A DNA stretch of 27,755 bases from Fragilaria crotonensis (GCA_022925895.1 JAKSYS010000750.1:1-27755), one strand, 5' to 3'. Shown: positions 1 to 9,838, counted from the first letter of the stretch. Numbers and translations are program-made. Notes: generated by a model not told the origin, from the letters alone.

Positions 1-6
1 CACACT

Positions 7-309
7 TGAGACTATCACCGGAGATGATACTCTAATCGTAGAAAATAGTACGTAGTACCGTAGGAAAATTACAGGAAGGTTTCACACAAAGTACGTTCTG
101 AGAAATTATAAGCTACAGTAAAATTCGGCACTCGATCGTATGAACGACAAACTCGTCGAACGTGTCAAATGGCATTTGACATTTCGTAGTTCGTACGAAA
201 TTAATTAGAGACCGGACAGTACAGCGTATCATGTTTCACATTTCGATGGATGACCTCACAGTAGCACAGTACAACGATGGCATCGCAGTCCAGTGCAGCG
301 TAGGTTTCA
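7..309 (-). repeat. 3' LTR of the Copia element
   Basis: This 303-bp repeat matches 6780-7087 throughout apart from two short indels and three clustered substitutions. On the plus strand it runs from TGAGACTATC to GTAGGTTTCA. It contains a hairpin at 163-181 and a second palindrome at 181-201, plus several GTAC-centred motifs. Homology continues for 4 bp on the left (CACT) and 6 bp on the right (ATTCTC) beyond the TG/CA ends, so the exact borders are slightly ambiguous. Confidence 0.9.
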
Positions 310-325
310 ATTCTCCCTTTCATCC
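310..325 (-). promoter_or_regulatory. polypurine tract (plus-strand primer site)
   Basis: On the minus strand this reads GGATGAAAGGGAGAAT immediately before the LTR start TGAAACC. A purine-rich run directly upstream of the 3' LTR is the usual plus-strand priming site in LTR elements. Confidence 0.7.
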
Positions 326-422
326 ATAAATGCTGAAACAAAACACAAAACGTCAGTTAAAATATATACGAGTCAAACGAGGGTTACAGTTTGAACAAGA
401 GACACAAGGGTTTGGGTGGCCG

Positions 423-1138
423 TTACCATCCTTGGACCAGTTTGCGGACGCGTTCGAAACTCTCACGATTTAGTCCTTTCGTAAGAAAATCCGCCCACTG
501 CTCCTGAGTGTCGACCTTCACGATGGCGACCGTGCCATCACGCACGTGCTGCCAGAAGAAGTGCCACTTCACCTGGAAGTACTTCGTGCGGTTGGTGATG
601 CGTTGGTTTACGGCGAGAAGAAGCGCGCCGTTATTGTCTTCGAAGACTTGGCACTTGATCGTCGACGTGAACGTGCGAGGAAGTTTGATGCCGGAGGCGA
701 CTTCCTGGAGCATGGAACGGAGAGGCAAGAGCGTACGCATCGCGGAGCTGAGAGCGGAGTATTCGGCTTCGAGCGTGGACGGAGATCTCACTTTGGAGGT
801 GAGATTTCACAAAATGGGACATCCGCCGAGCGTGATGATGTACCCAGTTCGAGACTTCGCGGAGGTCGGAGAACGATCGGGATCACGCGGCCATGGAGGC
901 CGGCGAAGTCGGCGTCGACATAACAGTCGAGATCCAGCGTGCCGGTGGGCTTGACGATCATGCCCATGTCGCTCGTGCGATGTAGCGAACGAGAGTTTTG
1001 ACGGCGGACGCGTGGCTTCGTTTCGGGCTGTGGCAGAACCTGGCGACCTGGCTGACGGCGAACGCGATGTCGGGCGAGTGTTTGTGGACAATAGAGGAGC
1101 ATGCCGACGATTGAACGGTAGCTCCACGTTTCCGTCAT
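423..1138 (-). pseudogene. RNase H and C-terminal end of the Copia polyprotein
   Basis: The frame ending at 788 carries SYRSIVGMLLYC and LDCYVDADFAG (first catalytic Asp). The last frame (791-423) carries STLEAEYSALSSAMRTLLPLR (catalytic Glu) and VFEDNNGALLLAVN (second Asp), then the common Copia ending WADFLTKGLNRESFERVRKLV. A frame break lies near 790-800. The enzyme removes RNA from RNA-DNA hybrids during reverse transcription. Confidence 0.9.
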
Positions 1139-2204
1139 GGGAGGTCCATCGGGGTCGATTCAAGTGCGGCCTGAGCGGCTGGCGTCCAATTGTAATTGCT
1201 GTCGGACATGCCAGTCGCTTCCTTGATCTTTGAATGAGACCCTTCTGAGTGAGGGTCAGGGTCCCATTCGTTGCGTCGCGAGTGAAATTGATGCCGAGGA
1301 AGTCGGTGAACGTGCCCTCGCGAGTAAAACTTAAGTTTTCGCTTCCAGGTTGGCGAAGAGCTTGTCAAGGTCGTTTGGTCGCGATAGGCGATACCTAAAT
1401 CATCAACATATAGAACAACCATAATTGTATCTTTGTAGAGCAGACACGGGTCGTTAGCGCAGGCTTTAAAGCCTTCCTCGCGCAAGGCCTCCGACAAGTG
1501 CTGGTACCAAAGTCGTGGCGCCACACTCAAGCCATAAAGCTTTTCAGGAGTCGCAGGCACGTGGCGTGGCCTCTCGGAGAGTGGAATCCACGTGGCAAAT
1601 GGATCCAGACTGGATCCGAAAGCGGGCTTGAACGAACGCGCTGCTGAAGTCGATTGTGCAAGTTTTCCAGTTCAAAGTTAGAGAAAGAACTAGGAACAAC
1701 CGTACAGTACTCCAAGCCACGACTGGGGCAAAAGTCTCCTGAACGTTTTCTTGGAGATCGCCTCTTACACAGTAGCGTGCCTTGTACTTACTGATAGTAC
1801 CATCGAGTACGTTTGCGACGAAACACCCAAGTACCGGGCAAAATTCGAGTCTTGGCTTCCGTGATCGGCACTTCGATCCATGTACCGTTTTTCTGCAAAC
1901 TTTGAATTTCGTCGTTTGCAGCCTTTTTCGATGTTGTCGCGATCCGCCATCGCTTCGGCGAAGCTCAGAGTGTCAGGATCGCTGACACTCGCCTTATACG
2001 ATGAGAGTGGCGAGAGACACTCGGCGACTTTGTTGTAGCCATTCGAGGAGGTTCCATCGAATTCGGCCATGTAACCGTGTCCTTGTTGTCCGTCGTATCC
2101 GAGGCGGACAGGTGCAGAACGATTGCGAGTGGAGCGACGAGGTTCGTGTTTAACAGGTGTGCTCTTTGCTTTGTTGCCTTTGGAGCGACTGGTTGCTCGC
2201 TCAC
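1135..2204 (-). pseudogene. reverse transcriptase of the Copia element
   Basis: Reading across frames gives the linker PDTLSFAEAMADRDN, then KARYCVRGDLQ, ETFAPVVAWSTVRLFLVLS and CTIDFSSAFVQA, where the Asp of the first catalytic motif sits. These are followed by LYGLSVAPRLWYQHL and IMVVLYVDDLGIAY, with the YVDD box at 1399-1410. The order and spacing are those of Ty1/Copia RT. Several frame breaks fall between about 1720 and 1900 and again near 1370. Confidence 0.92.
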
Positions 2205-2522
2205 TTTCTTGTCGCTTTCGTTTGCAGGACGAATTGGAGTCGGCGACGATGGGAAGAGTTTGACTGGAGTTGGAGTCGGGAGTTGCGGCGCATCGGCGTA
2301 GGCGGTTGCGGAGTCGCCTCCTTGGAGTCAGCAACGGAGTGGCAGGGGAGGAGGCACAACGACTGGTGGTGGCGTCGCGATTTGCTCCTTGGAGGCGGCA
2401 ACGGAGTTGACAGCGGAGGCGGAGCGACTGGAAGAACCTGAGGAGGAGTCGCGTTGTCGAGAGCAGTTGCGACGCGTTGCATCTGGGAGAGGAGTTCGTT
2501 GGCTTGCTCGTAGTCGGTCGAC

Positions 2523-3700
2523 TCAACAATCAACCTTTCTTCGTCTTCGTCGTCGAGGACGTATTGAAACGTAGAGTCCGGAACATTCGTTTCCAGCTGT
2601 CGTCGTTGAAGTTCGGAAGGTCGTCGGCGGAAGCGGGAACAGTTGCGAACCAATCGTCGAAGACGATGTGAAACTGCGAGTGATATAGCCTGTCTGCGGA
2701 TTGAGAACGAGAGGGACCGAGCTGGCGTGTTTGTCGGAGAATCCGAGGTTGACGGTGCGAGTTGAGCGAGGAGTCCAACGTGGCAATTTCTTGCCGTCCG
2801 AAATCATTTTGTCAAGAACGTAGACTGGACATCCCCAAACGTGGACGTCCATCAATTTCTTCTGTTCCCAACGAGTCTTTGTGAAGACGTCGTGCGGGGA
2901 CAAGCCAGTTCGTGGGTCAGGCATGTGGTTCACTAGGAACACAGCATGCTTGACGGCGAGGGGCCAAAGTGTGGGTCGGCGACGTCCGGCCAATGGATCG
3001 CCGAATGCAGCATCATGGTTCGTGCAATCGCCATGATGGTTCGGATGTTGCGTTCGGCGATCCCGTTGTGATGGTGAGCGCCGACGCCAGCGAACCGGAT
3101 GACTTGTTGGAACTCGGAGAGGTTGCGAGAGAACTCGGCGGACGTAAACGTTTTGAGTTGTCGGCGAGATACTCTTGCGGCGTCACTCCTGTGTTGCGCA
3201 CATTCGCTCGAAGCTTTTGCCTTGAGCGTTTCGTGGGAGTTCAAACTTACTTGATGCTCCACAAAATAAACCGGAGGCGTGGTCGACGAAGATGCAACCA
3301 CCAGTATACATGTCGTCGAGTTTCGTTTTTCCAGCGGAGGTAAGTAAACGTCCACGAGTGCTGCAAATAAAGTGATCGACCGAAATGCGTTGTCCTGGGA
3401 GAAGGTTGTCCGTTTTAAGAGCGTGCGCTCTATCTTTGACGATCGACGAAGGCGTCGTGCCAGGAATCGGACGTCTGTGTTGTTTGCCATATTGGCAGGC
3501 AGCACATTTTGGAAACGAGGTAAGTCGACACGCAGCAGTTTGCAATCGGCGACTTTCTTCCGTTTTGCTGACGACACCGGAACGCAGGATGAACTGAACC
3601 TTCTTGAAACCGACGTGTCCCAAGCGATAATGCCAACGAAGCAATTCTTTCTCTGCTTCGTTAAGGTTGAGGTTCCTTTCGTGGACGGTGTTCACGATCG
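2523..3700 (-). pseudogene. integrase (GAG-pre-integrase zinc domain and DDE core)
   Basis: The N-terminal HHCC zinc module is seen as LLRWHYRLGHVGF followed by FPKCAACQYGKQHRRP. The core's first Asp is in ISVDHF (about 3373). The second is in EYLADNSK (about 3160), where the family normally has DNG. The catalytic Glu is in HHHNGIAERNIRT (about 3060). The C-terminal part reads WGCPVYVLD...KLPRWTPR. All three catalytic acids are present, though spread over three frames. The enzyme would insert element cDNA into the host genome. Confidence 0.9.
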
Positions 3701-3829
3701 AAACGAGAGCGTCGGCGGCCTTGAAAGGATCGGTTGCGTTGTACGCTTCCGACGTTGGGAGATTGTTCTGCGGGTTGACGTTTGCAGTGACGGGTCCTCG
3801 GTTGGCGTCGTTCGGAACGCCACTGAGCG

Positions 3830-4200
3830 TCAGACGATTCGGTTCGATGGTGATCGTTTCGTCAGGTAAGTCTGGAGGAGACTGGACGTCGAGAGGAGTC
3901 GGACCTTGATGTTGGGAACATGAAACGCGGGGACTTTGAGAGTCGAAGGTTTCGAGTTGATCGTGGACAGCCCAAGTGACTTCGCCTTGGCCTTTAATTT
4001 GGAGACCCTTGGCGATGCCTTTAGTTGCGTGATCGTTCCGGGCGACGTGACGGGGCCTTCGAAATCGGAGATGTCGGGCGTGATCGAAATGCTTGCGCCC
4101 GAGTCCCAAATGATGGGGCTCGTGTTTGCTTGGGTCCGAGGGCTTCTCGCATACGAGCGGAGCCTGAAGAGCCATGCGAAGCGGCGTAGAATGGCACGCC
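3830..4200 (-). pseudogene. retropepsin-like aspartic protease of the Copia element
   Basis: The frame ending at 3830 contains IIWDSGASISITPDISDF, the Copia protease active-site loop D-S-G-A, at about 4117-4083. Downstream, the pieces of the C-terminal half lie in two alternating frames: GLQIKGQGEVTWAVHD in one, and LKVPAFHVPNIKVRLLSTSSLL in the other. The second piece is the typical end of the family's protease domain. The enzyme would cleave the Gag-Pol precursor. At least two frame changes interrupt it. Confidence 0.85.
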
Positions 4201-4993
4201 AGATGAACGTGAGAGGATTTTGTTGGCGGCGGCACGTTGGTGGAACGTGAGCGGAGCGATTGCGAACGGGTCGGGCGAGTTGGCGGGTGCCACAGGGCAA
4301 TACTTCGCGGTTCGTGGCGACGAACGTGGGCGTTTGGAGCACCAGGAAGGACACGAACGCTTGGTTTTGGTGTATCCCTCTCCCTTTTGGCCTGTGGTAG
4401 GCGGCAACGGTGCAGGGCGACGAGAATTGCGAAGCGAGTCGGCACGACGTTGGAGACGGAGTGCGCGTTCCTTGAGAGTCGCGAAGTGACGAAAGTCGTC
4501 GCGCTCAGCAACCGTAGGAGGTCGCGAAGCGACATATCCCTGTTGTCGGAGACGGAGGGGGTACGAACGGTGTAGCTTGTTGAGGCGAATGCCTGAATTG
4601 AAGCGTGGCGGAGCGAACGACTTCTTGAGGAGTCGCGAGAAGCGACGACGTTGAAGACGAGTGAGCGGAGGCGAGGAGGGAGCCGTCGAAGCAACGGGAG
4701 GTTGCTTTAGGAGCGTTGAAGGGAAGACCGAGAGAAAGAGAAGGATGACCCAAACGGTAGGAGCGAACGCGAGCGTTGGGTGACGAAGAACAACTTGGTG
4801 AAGATTGTTGGCGACCCAAGCCAAAATGGTCGACCATGGATGGCGGATGCCAAATAGATAGCAAGGTAACCAAATAGGAACCATGGCACAAATGGCAAAA
4901 AAGAGCAAGAAGTAGCCATGGGTTCGCACCTCGGATGAGGTTTAGGAGCGAACGAGAGGAGGGCGTATTTGGCTTGACTGGAAAGTCAAGCAT
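4021..4993 (-). pseudogene. gag-protease linker with two predicted transmembrane segments
   Basis: Between the zinc knuckle and the protease the frame starting at 4929 encodes two strongly hydrophobic stretches, YFLLFFAICAMVPIW and following (about 4914-4849) and TVWVILLFLSVFPSTLL (about 4761-4706). A basic, Arg/Leu-rich segment with coiled-coil character follows, then a Pro-rich linker. Copia polyproteins normally pass directly from the knuckle to the protease. Other frames here are also hydrophobic because the minus strand is T-rich, so the choice of frame is an inference. Its role is unknown; membrane targeting of the Gag precursor is possible. Confidence 0.5.
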
Positions 4994-5140
4994 CCAAACG
5001 GAGGATCCGGCGCCAACATGCTGAGATTTGCCCTTGGCGACGGTGCCGGAGCAGGAGGACGACGTTCTCCACCGGTGTGAGTGGCGGTCGTGCGTGACAG
5101 TCCAACGACGACACTTCGCACCAGTTGAAGGTTTTATCCT

Positions 5141-6459
5141 TCACTTTCTTGGAATTGCTAGTTCCGGGAAGTGGTGGAATTGTGCGCCAGGATTTATGTT
5201 TGTTGTGCGATCCTGGCGGGACCCAGAGGAGGAGGACGATCCGGACTTACGATTGAGCTCCGGACACTTGTTCGCCCAATGACCGGGTTTTCCACACTTG
5301 TGGCAATTGCCCTTCGTTGTCGTTTCGGTCCCGGATGCCTGGGACTGAATCAACGTAAGTACCTCGGCTCGGGAGATACCTGCGGGGCAGTTGCGACATT
5401 ACCAAACGTCGCAGACGGAGCTCGGACATCAGGTGCATGACTCGCTGGAGGCCATTCCTTTCTGTCAAATTGCGTACGGTACGCGTCTTCAGCTTGGCGA
5501 CAAATATCTTGGAACGTCAATTTCTCGGCGACCATGTGAGCATGGGCGCCTGACTTTTCCTTGTACCCAATGTCAAGGAGCGCCTGATCAAGTCGCTGCT
5601 TCGTCGAACGAAGAGGAAAGCGGAAGTCTTCGTTTCCGGCTCCGCCGGCCAGAAGAAAGGTCTTGAGCATCGTGAGCGTCAGGTTGTGGTCGTACTGACC
5701 TGCCGTCGTAAGCTCACGTGCGTCCTTGCGATAATCGGCGGCGAGGGCTTCAAGGTTTTCGCCGGCATACTGGGACGGGTGGCGAGCCTTGATTGCGGCC
5801 TTCAAGTCTTCGAAGCGCTCGATCGACGTGGATTGGATCGTCTTGATCAGCTGAAGCCAGACGACGTGAAACGAGTCGTCGTCGTCCATCTTCTCTTTGA
5901 TCTTGCTCATGAGAGCGGGATCGAGAGACGAGAGAAGGAACTTGGTGGCGGCGAGGTCGTTCGACTTGTCGTACTTGTCGTAACGGAGAATCTGCTGGGA
6001 GCTTAGAGTCTTCGCTGTCGCGACGGTGTAACGAGAGTGACTCCTGACGACATTCGTCATCACGGAGGAGCTTTCGGGATCGGGGAGGTAAGCGATGGTA
6101 TCCATCCCACAATCAACGAGATGGTCCCAAACGGCGTTCTGGAAGTCGACGAGACTGCTCGCTTGGGTAAATAGAGTCGTCATGCCGGTACGACGAAAGT
6201 TGTACCCCTTTTGTGAGGCGGAGGCATGGACAGGGCGGAGTTGATTTGGTGACGTGATGTCGTCGGCGGCGCTCGGATCGAGGCCGACCCAACCAGGAGC
6301 TGGCTTACCGCCAGTCCAAGCGGACCAATCGTCCCTGGAAAGGGAGACAATGTTGCCCATAATGGGCTTATCGGGCCTATCGGAGGCGACGATAGGGTCG
6401 GAGACAGGTGGCGTCGGGGACGCGGTGACGGGGTCAGAAGTTGGTGTCGGAGACGCCAT
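5141..6459 (-). pseudogene. gag: gag: capsid-like region plus CCHC zinc knuckle
   Basis: The first 369 codons (6459-5350) form a gag-like protein with a Pro/Ser/Thr-rich start, then a helical capsid-type region containing WDHLVDCGMD and motifs typical of Copia gag. A frameshift near 5365 leads into the next frame, which carries CHKCGKPGHWANKC, a perfect C-x2-C-x4-H-x4-C nucleic-acid-binding knuckle. It is followed by a Ser-rich linker ending at 5141. Inserting one base in a CC/GAG context joins the two halves smoothly. Gag would package the element RNA into virus-like particles. The ATG at 6459 lies within a small hairpin (6456-6473). Confidence 0.88.
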
Positions 6460-6740
6460 CTCGGAGAGTATGGAACGAAGGGCGAGCTTGGAAAGGTCTT
6501 AGGAAAGCAAAGCACGGCGTGCTTTTAGATAAAATAGGTAGCCTAGTTGGTAACTTAGGCGCTCGGAGAGACTTGCTTGTAGGTTGGAAACCGTAGAGTA
6601 GTCAACGGCGTTGACTTGGGCTGCAGCGTAGACGATTGCGGAGCAATCGGGAAACAGATCCTTGGAAAGGATCAACTTGAGTCCTTGGAAAGGAGACAAT
6701 AAATTCCTTTAGAGAGGAATTGGCTTGCCTGGAAGGAAGC
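6443..6740. repeat. array of small hairpins in the element's 5' leader
   Basis: Short inverted repeats follow each other through the leader and across the gag start. Perfect or near-perfect stems, most closed by GGA, GGC or GGT on the plus strand, lie at 6443-6457, 6456-6473, 6509-6525, 6541-6560, 6562-6570, 6582-6592, 6601-6615, 6633-6649, 6657-6673, 6682-6694 and 6723-6740. A further stem at 6702-6721 has a 6-nt loop. Three are exact 7+3+7 units, such as GATCCTT-GGA-AAGGATC. In the element's RNA (minus strand) the loops read NCC. They could be packaging or dimerisation structures; this is an inference. Confidence 0.75.
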
Positions 6741-6770
6741 GTGAGGGGGTTAGCCTATAGATTGGGCAAA

Positions 6771-6779
6771 ATAACCACT
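6771..6779 (-). promoter_or_regulatory. candidate primer binding site
   Basis: On the minus strand the sequence after the LTR end TCTCA reads AGTGGTTAT. TGG would pair with the CCA end of a tRNA, two bases inside the LTR border. The match after TGGTTAT cannot be assigned to a particular tRNA by eye. Confidence 0.4.
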
Positions 6780-7087
6780 TGAGACTATCACCGGAGATGA
6801 TACTCTAATCGTAGAAAATAGTACGTAGTACCGTAGGAAAATTACTGTAGGAAGGTTTCACACAAAGTACGTTCTGAGAAATTATAAGCTACAGTAAAAT
6901 TCGGCACTCGATCGTATGAACGACAAACTCGTCGAACGTGTCAAGTGACACTTGACATTTCGGGTAGTTCGTACGAAATTAATTAGAGACCGGACAGTAC
7001 AGCGTATCATGTTTCACATTTCGATGGATGACCTCACAGTAGCACAGTACAACGATGGCATCGCAGTCCAGTGCAGCGTAGGTTTCA
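6780..7087 (-). repeat. 5' LTR (promoter LTR) of the Copia element
   Basis: This 308-bp copy of the terminal repeat drives leftward transcription of the element. Compared with 7-309 it has TGT inserted in the segment after AAAATTAC, GG inserted after ATTTC, and three substitutions, all inside the hairpin at 6939-6957. Its outer end lies 333 bp from the ATG at 7421. Confidence 0.92.
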
Positions 7088-7420
7088 ATTCTCACCTATC
7101 GGACCCTCTCCACTCTGCACTGAAGGAGGAACCATGCAGTATAGACAAAGTTAACATACTCCAGTACTGTAGCCGTTACTCTCAACTCAAACTTGCGCAA
7201 TGTAGTAGGATGAAGTAAAGTAGGAACTGTCGTATGAATACTGTCGCAGAGTCGTAGAAACGACGAAGTTAAAATGCCAGTTAATCGGACTTTTCCTGCG
7301 ACCAAGAGTCATAGGCGACGACCCACAATCAAATGTCACATTCGTAAGCATACACAACATATCAAAGGACTATACAGTCGTGCTGCGAACATTTGTCACC
7401 GAAGACCTGTGATCTGAACC
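7088..7420. promoter_or_regulatory. intergenic region upstream of the FAD oxidoreductase
   Basis: There is no convincing gene here. The stretch separates the outward-facing LTR promoter from the oxidoreductase ATG and should hold that gene's promoter and 5' UTR. A few GTAC/CAGTACTG-type palindromes occur (for example near 7162-7170). No clear TATA box was identified. Confidence 0.4.
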
Positions 7421-9838
7421 ATGTCATCGAACAATGGCAGTGTTGGCGCATCACCTGAGTTGAACATGAGGGAGATGGGTCAACTTTGTTTGAACGATGC
7501 TCCAGCGAAATATCCGTCCGATGAAACATCGAATTCAAATTTCATGCTCATTGAGCATTCCAATGCACCTCAGAACGATTTTGCTCCTAGAAGTAGTGCG
7601 CCGTCGGAGACACAGACACCATTTTCGGATGAGCTGTATTCACAGCACCCGGTGCCTGTGCCAGATTTTTACGCCGACGAGTCAGAGCCTCGTGATGATG
7701 AACCAGAACAATCAAATAACCCAATCGAACGCTCCGAACGGTGCAACATCTGGCGTTTCTCCAGAGCTCCAAGAGAAGGAACGCACGTATCTTGGTCCAG
7801 AAAACGATGCCCCACAAGATGGAGCATCCTATTTGGAACCAGTCTCATCGCATGGCTCACAGAATGGTATGCGACCAGATGCCATACCTTCGCAGGGACG
7901 ACCACCACTGAACAACGACAACAAACACCAGTTCGTCCCTGAACTGAAATTCCAGAATGGCAATGCTGATTATCAGCAACAACTAAGCAATGGGTATGCT
8001 CAGCATCAGCATCCTGACCATGTTGCTCTGCAACTAAGAATATTTCAACAGCAGCAGCAGCAGCAACAACAGCAAGGGGACGTTGGAGGGCAGCGCTCGC
8101 CTCAAACAACCACCAGCACCAGCAGCAACAACAATAGAAACGCTCAACAGAGAACATCATCAGCAACACCAGCGACCGAGCTCCCGACTCGGCAGGTTCG
8201 TTTTGACCCCAACACACACACACCGACACCGTCTGCTAGCAGTCATACACGGAAACAACAACAACAACAACAACCTCGAATGTCCCGTCGTACACAACAA
8301 CCTCCAAATGGTGCACAAATGATGAACTACTCTCAACCACGACACCAACAAAATCCACAGCCCCAGCCGCCGCGGAAAAGACAATCGGTGTATGATGTTC
8401 TCATCATTGGAGGCGGTGTTGTAGGACTCGCAGTCCTACGAGCTGCAACCTTGCAGGGATATCGGTGCGTACTCGTAGAAGCGGAAGCCGATTTGCTCCG
8501 AGGAGCGAGTTCGGCCAACAGTGGGATAATCTGTACTGGAGTCGATGCGGCAATCGGAACACTAGAGAGAGCGCTTATTCGAGACTCTATTTCTCAAATT
8601 CGACCCTTTCTCAAGACTCATCGAATACCATATCGTGATTGTGGATCCTTGGTTTGTCAGTGGGATTGGGATAATGTGGGTCGAGATAAAAGGTATAATT
8701 GCCCTCTCGCCAAAGTACTGGCAGAATCTCATGATGCAGGCGATTTGGACGCAAGGAAGCTCAATGCAAACGAGTTAGGGAATTTGGAGCCTAATATCTC
8801 ACCATTGTGCGTTGGAGCAGTGCACATTCCTGGTGAGATAGTAGTTGATTCATGGCTGTATTCGATCGCCTTGGCAGCCCACGCGCGAGAGAATGGGGCT
8901 CAAATCCACACCAATTTTGAATATGATGCGGAAAATTCTTGGTTTGACGAAGGCGAACGCGTGTGGAATGTGCGTCGAAAGACGGACAAGGATCACTTGA
9001 CGCCTGCGCATCCCCCGGAATTGCTTCGTGCCACGGCAGTTGTTAATGCCACTGGCATTGTTGCCGATCTGGTGCAGGCCGCAACGACTGGTGTCAACCC
9101 CCCGCATTGGCGAGCAGCTCCGCGACGAGGACAGTATCGAGTCTTTTTGGCTGACAATTACACTCACATTACTCGCCCGATACAACCAGTGCCGACACAA
9201 CGAACAAAAGGAATATTCTTGTATTCAAGCTTGTACGATCACATTGTGGTTGGACCCACCGCACAAGATCAAGAATCTAGATTTGATAGACGTATTGATC
9301 CTGCAGTTGCGGACGATCTTACTGGCTTTGCCCTTCGCATCATTCCTGATCTTGATCCGAATGTACAGCATGTTGGCGAATACGTCGGTATTCGCCCTGC
9401 TACGGATTATCGAGATTATCAGATATGTATGACACCTCAGAGAAATTGGATTGTTGCAGCGGGAATTCGATCGACTGGACTGACTGCTAGTTTGGGCATT
9501 GGAAGGCACATAACGACCCTTCTGCAATCCATTCTTCCATTTCCCACGCCCCCTCGATCGATCCGAACATCGCCCCTCCCTTCCATGCAAGAATTAGTGA
9601 AACACTACAATTCGAATAGTGAGGGCAATGTACTGATTCACGGATACTTGTGTAAGTTGTACTATCTCGAATAGTGATGCTCCTGAATTTTTTGGTTTTA
9701 CTTTATAAGTTTGCGACATCATCATCTTCTCACACTTACACGACCTTCTTTTTTCGCAAATCAGATCGTGTGACACACCCTCTCACCCAAATGGGATTCG
9801 AAATGAGAACTGGTATAGCATCAGTAGCTCGAAGATGA
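7421..9838 (+). CDS. FAD-dependent oxidoreductase (DAO family, L-2-hydroxyglutarate/glycerol-3-phosphate dehydrogenase-like)
   Basis: The start chosen is ATG 7421 (context AACCATGTC). About 320 residues of disordered sequence come first, including a 10-Q run (8046-8075) and a 6-Q run near 8256. The DAO domain then begins with YDVLIIGGGVVGLAVLRAA, a dinucleotide-binding GxGxxG with the ribose-binding acid in VLVEAE. SSANSGIICTG follows, where this family has its substrate-side loop, and GIRSTGLTASLGIG lies near the end. Exon 1 ends at 9651. A 113-bp intron (9652-9764, GTAAGT...TCAG, phase 1) splices to an exon encoding YRVTHPLTQMGFEMRTG and a TGA at 9836-9838, which matches family C-termini. 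The first frame (7421 to about 7720) and the second (onward) differ by +1, so a one-base insertion or two-base deletion lies near 7690-7740. The substrate is unknown. Confidence 0.85.
8046..8075 (+). repeat. CAG/CAA microsatellite encoding polyglutamine
   Basis: Ten consecutive Gln codons lie within the N-terminal extension of the oxidoreductase. A second CAA run starts at 8256. CAG is mixed with CAA, which limits slippage. Neither is part of the catalytic domain. Confidence 0.9.

Larger units (their letters stand above)
423..6459 (-). pseudogene. Copia gag-pol polyprotein, interrupted by frameshifts
   Basis: The polyprotein starts at ATG 6459 and the last segment stops at 423-425. Its domains lie in order but in changing frames: gag (6459-5350), zinc knuckle (about 5310-5260), a second CxxC...HxxxH-like motif near 5110, a membrane-spanning insert (about 4915-4700), protease (about 4120-3880), the integrase zinc domain and core (about 3640-2600), RT (about 2000-1135) and RNase H (1130-423). 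At several junctions one missing base restores the family motif, for example near 5365 before the zinc knuckle. Other junctions need a change of the opposite sign. As written the element cannot make one polyprotein. Either it is decayed despite its young LTRs, or the sequence carries indel errors. Confidence 0.9.
7..7087 (-). mobile_element. Ty1/Copia LTR retrotransposon (CoDi-like), near full length
   Basis: Two near-identical terminal repeats (7-309 and 6780-7087) flank a minus-strand coding block in the Copia order gag, protease, integrase, RT, RNase H, which separates it from Gypsy, where integrase follows RT. Both LTRs begin TG and end CA with imperfect inverted ends (TGAGAC / GTTTCA). 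A polypurine tract precedes the 3' LTR (310-325 on + is polypyrimidine), and a TGG-starting primer-site candidate follows the 5' LTR. The LTRs differ only by a 3-bp indel, a 2-bp indel and three substitutions inside one hairpin, so the insertion is recent, yet the coding region changes frame many times. No target-site duplication is visible (2-6 ACACT against 7088-7092 ATTCT). The 5' LTR lies head-to-head with the oxidoreductase gene that starts at 7421. Confidence 0.95.

Noticed and set aside
508-954. Plus-strand open frames over the RNase H region
   Set aside because: They are antisense shadows of a well-supported minus-strand RNase H with its catalytic acids.
6499-6699. Possible small upstream ORF in the retrotransposon leader
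   Set aside because: It has no ATG (it opens with TTG), its sequence is explained by the hairpin array, and it matches nothing recognisable.
6952-7218. Plus-strand open frame across the LTR border
   Set aside because: It is half LTR and half flank with no motif; the same LTR segment is non-coding in the other copy.
7669-8229. Long minus-strand open frame opposite the oxidoreductase N-terminus
   Set aside because: It is low-complexity Cys/Val/Leu-rich sequence produced by the antisense of Gln/Asn-rich repeats; the plus strand has the conserved domain and intron.
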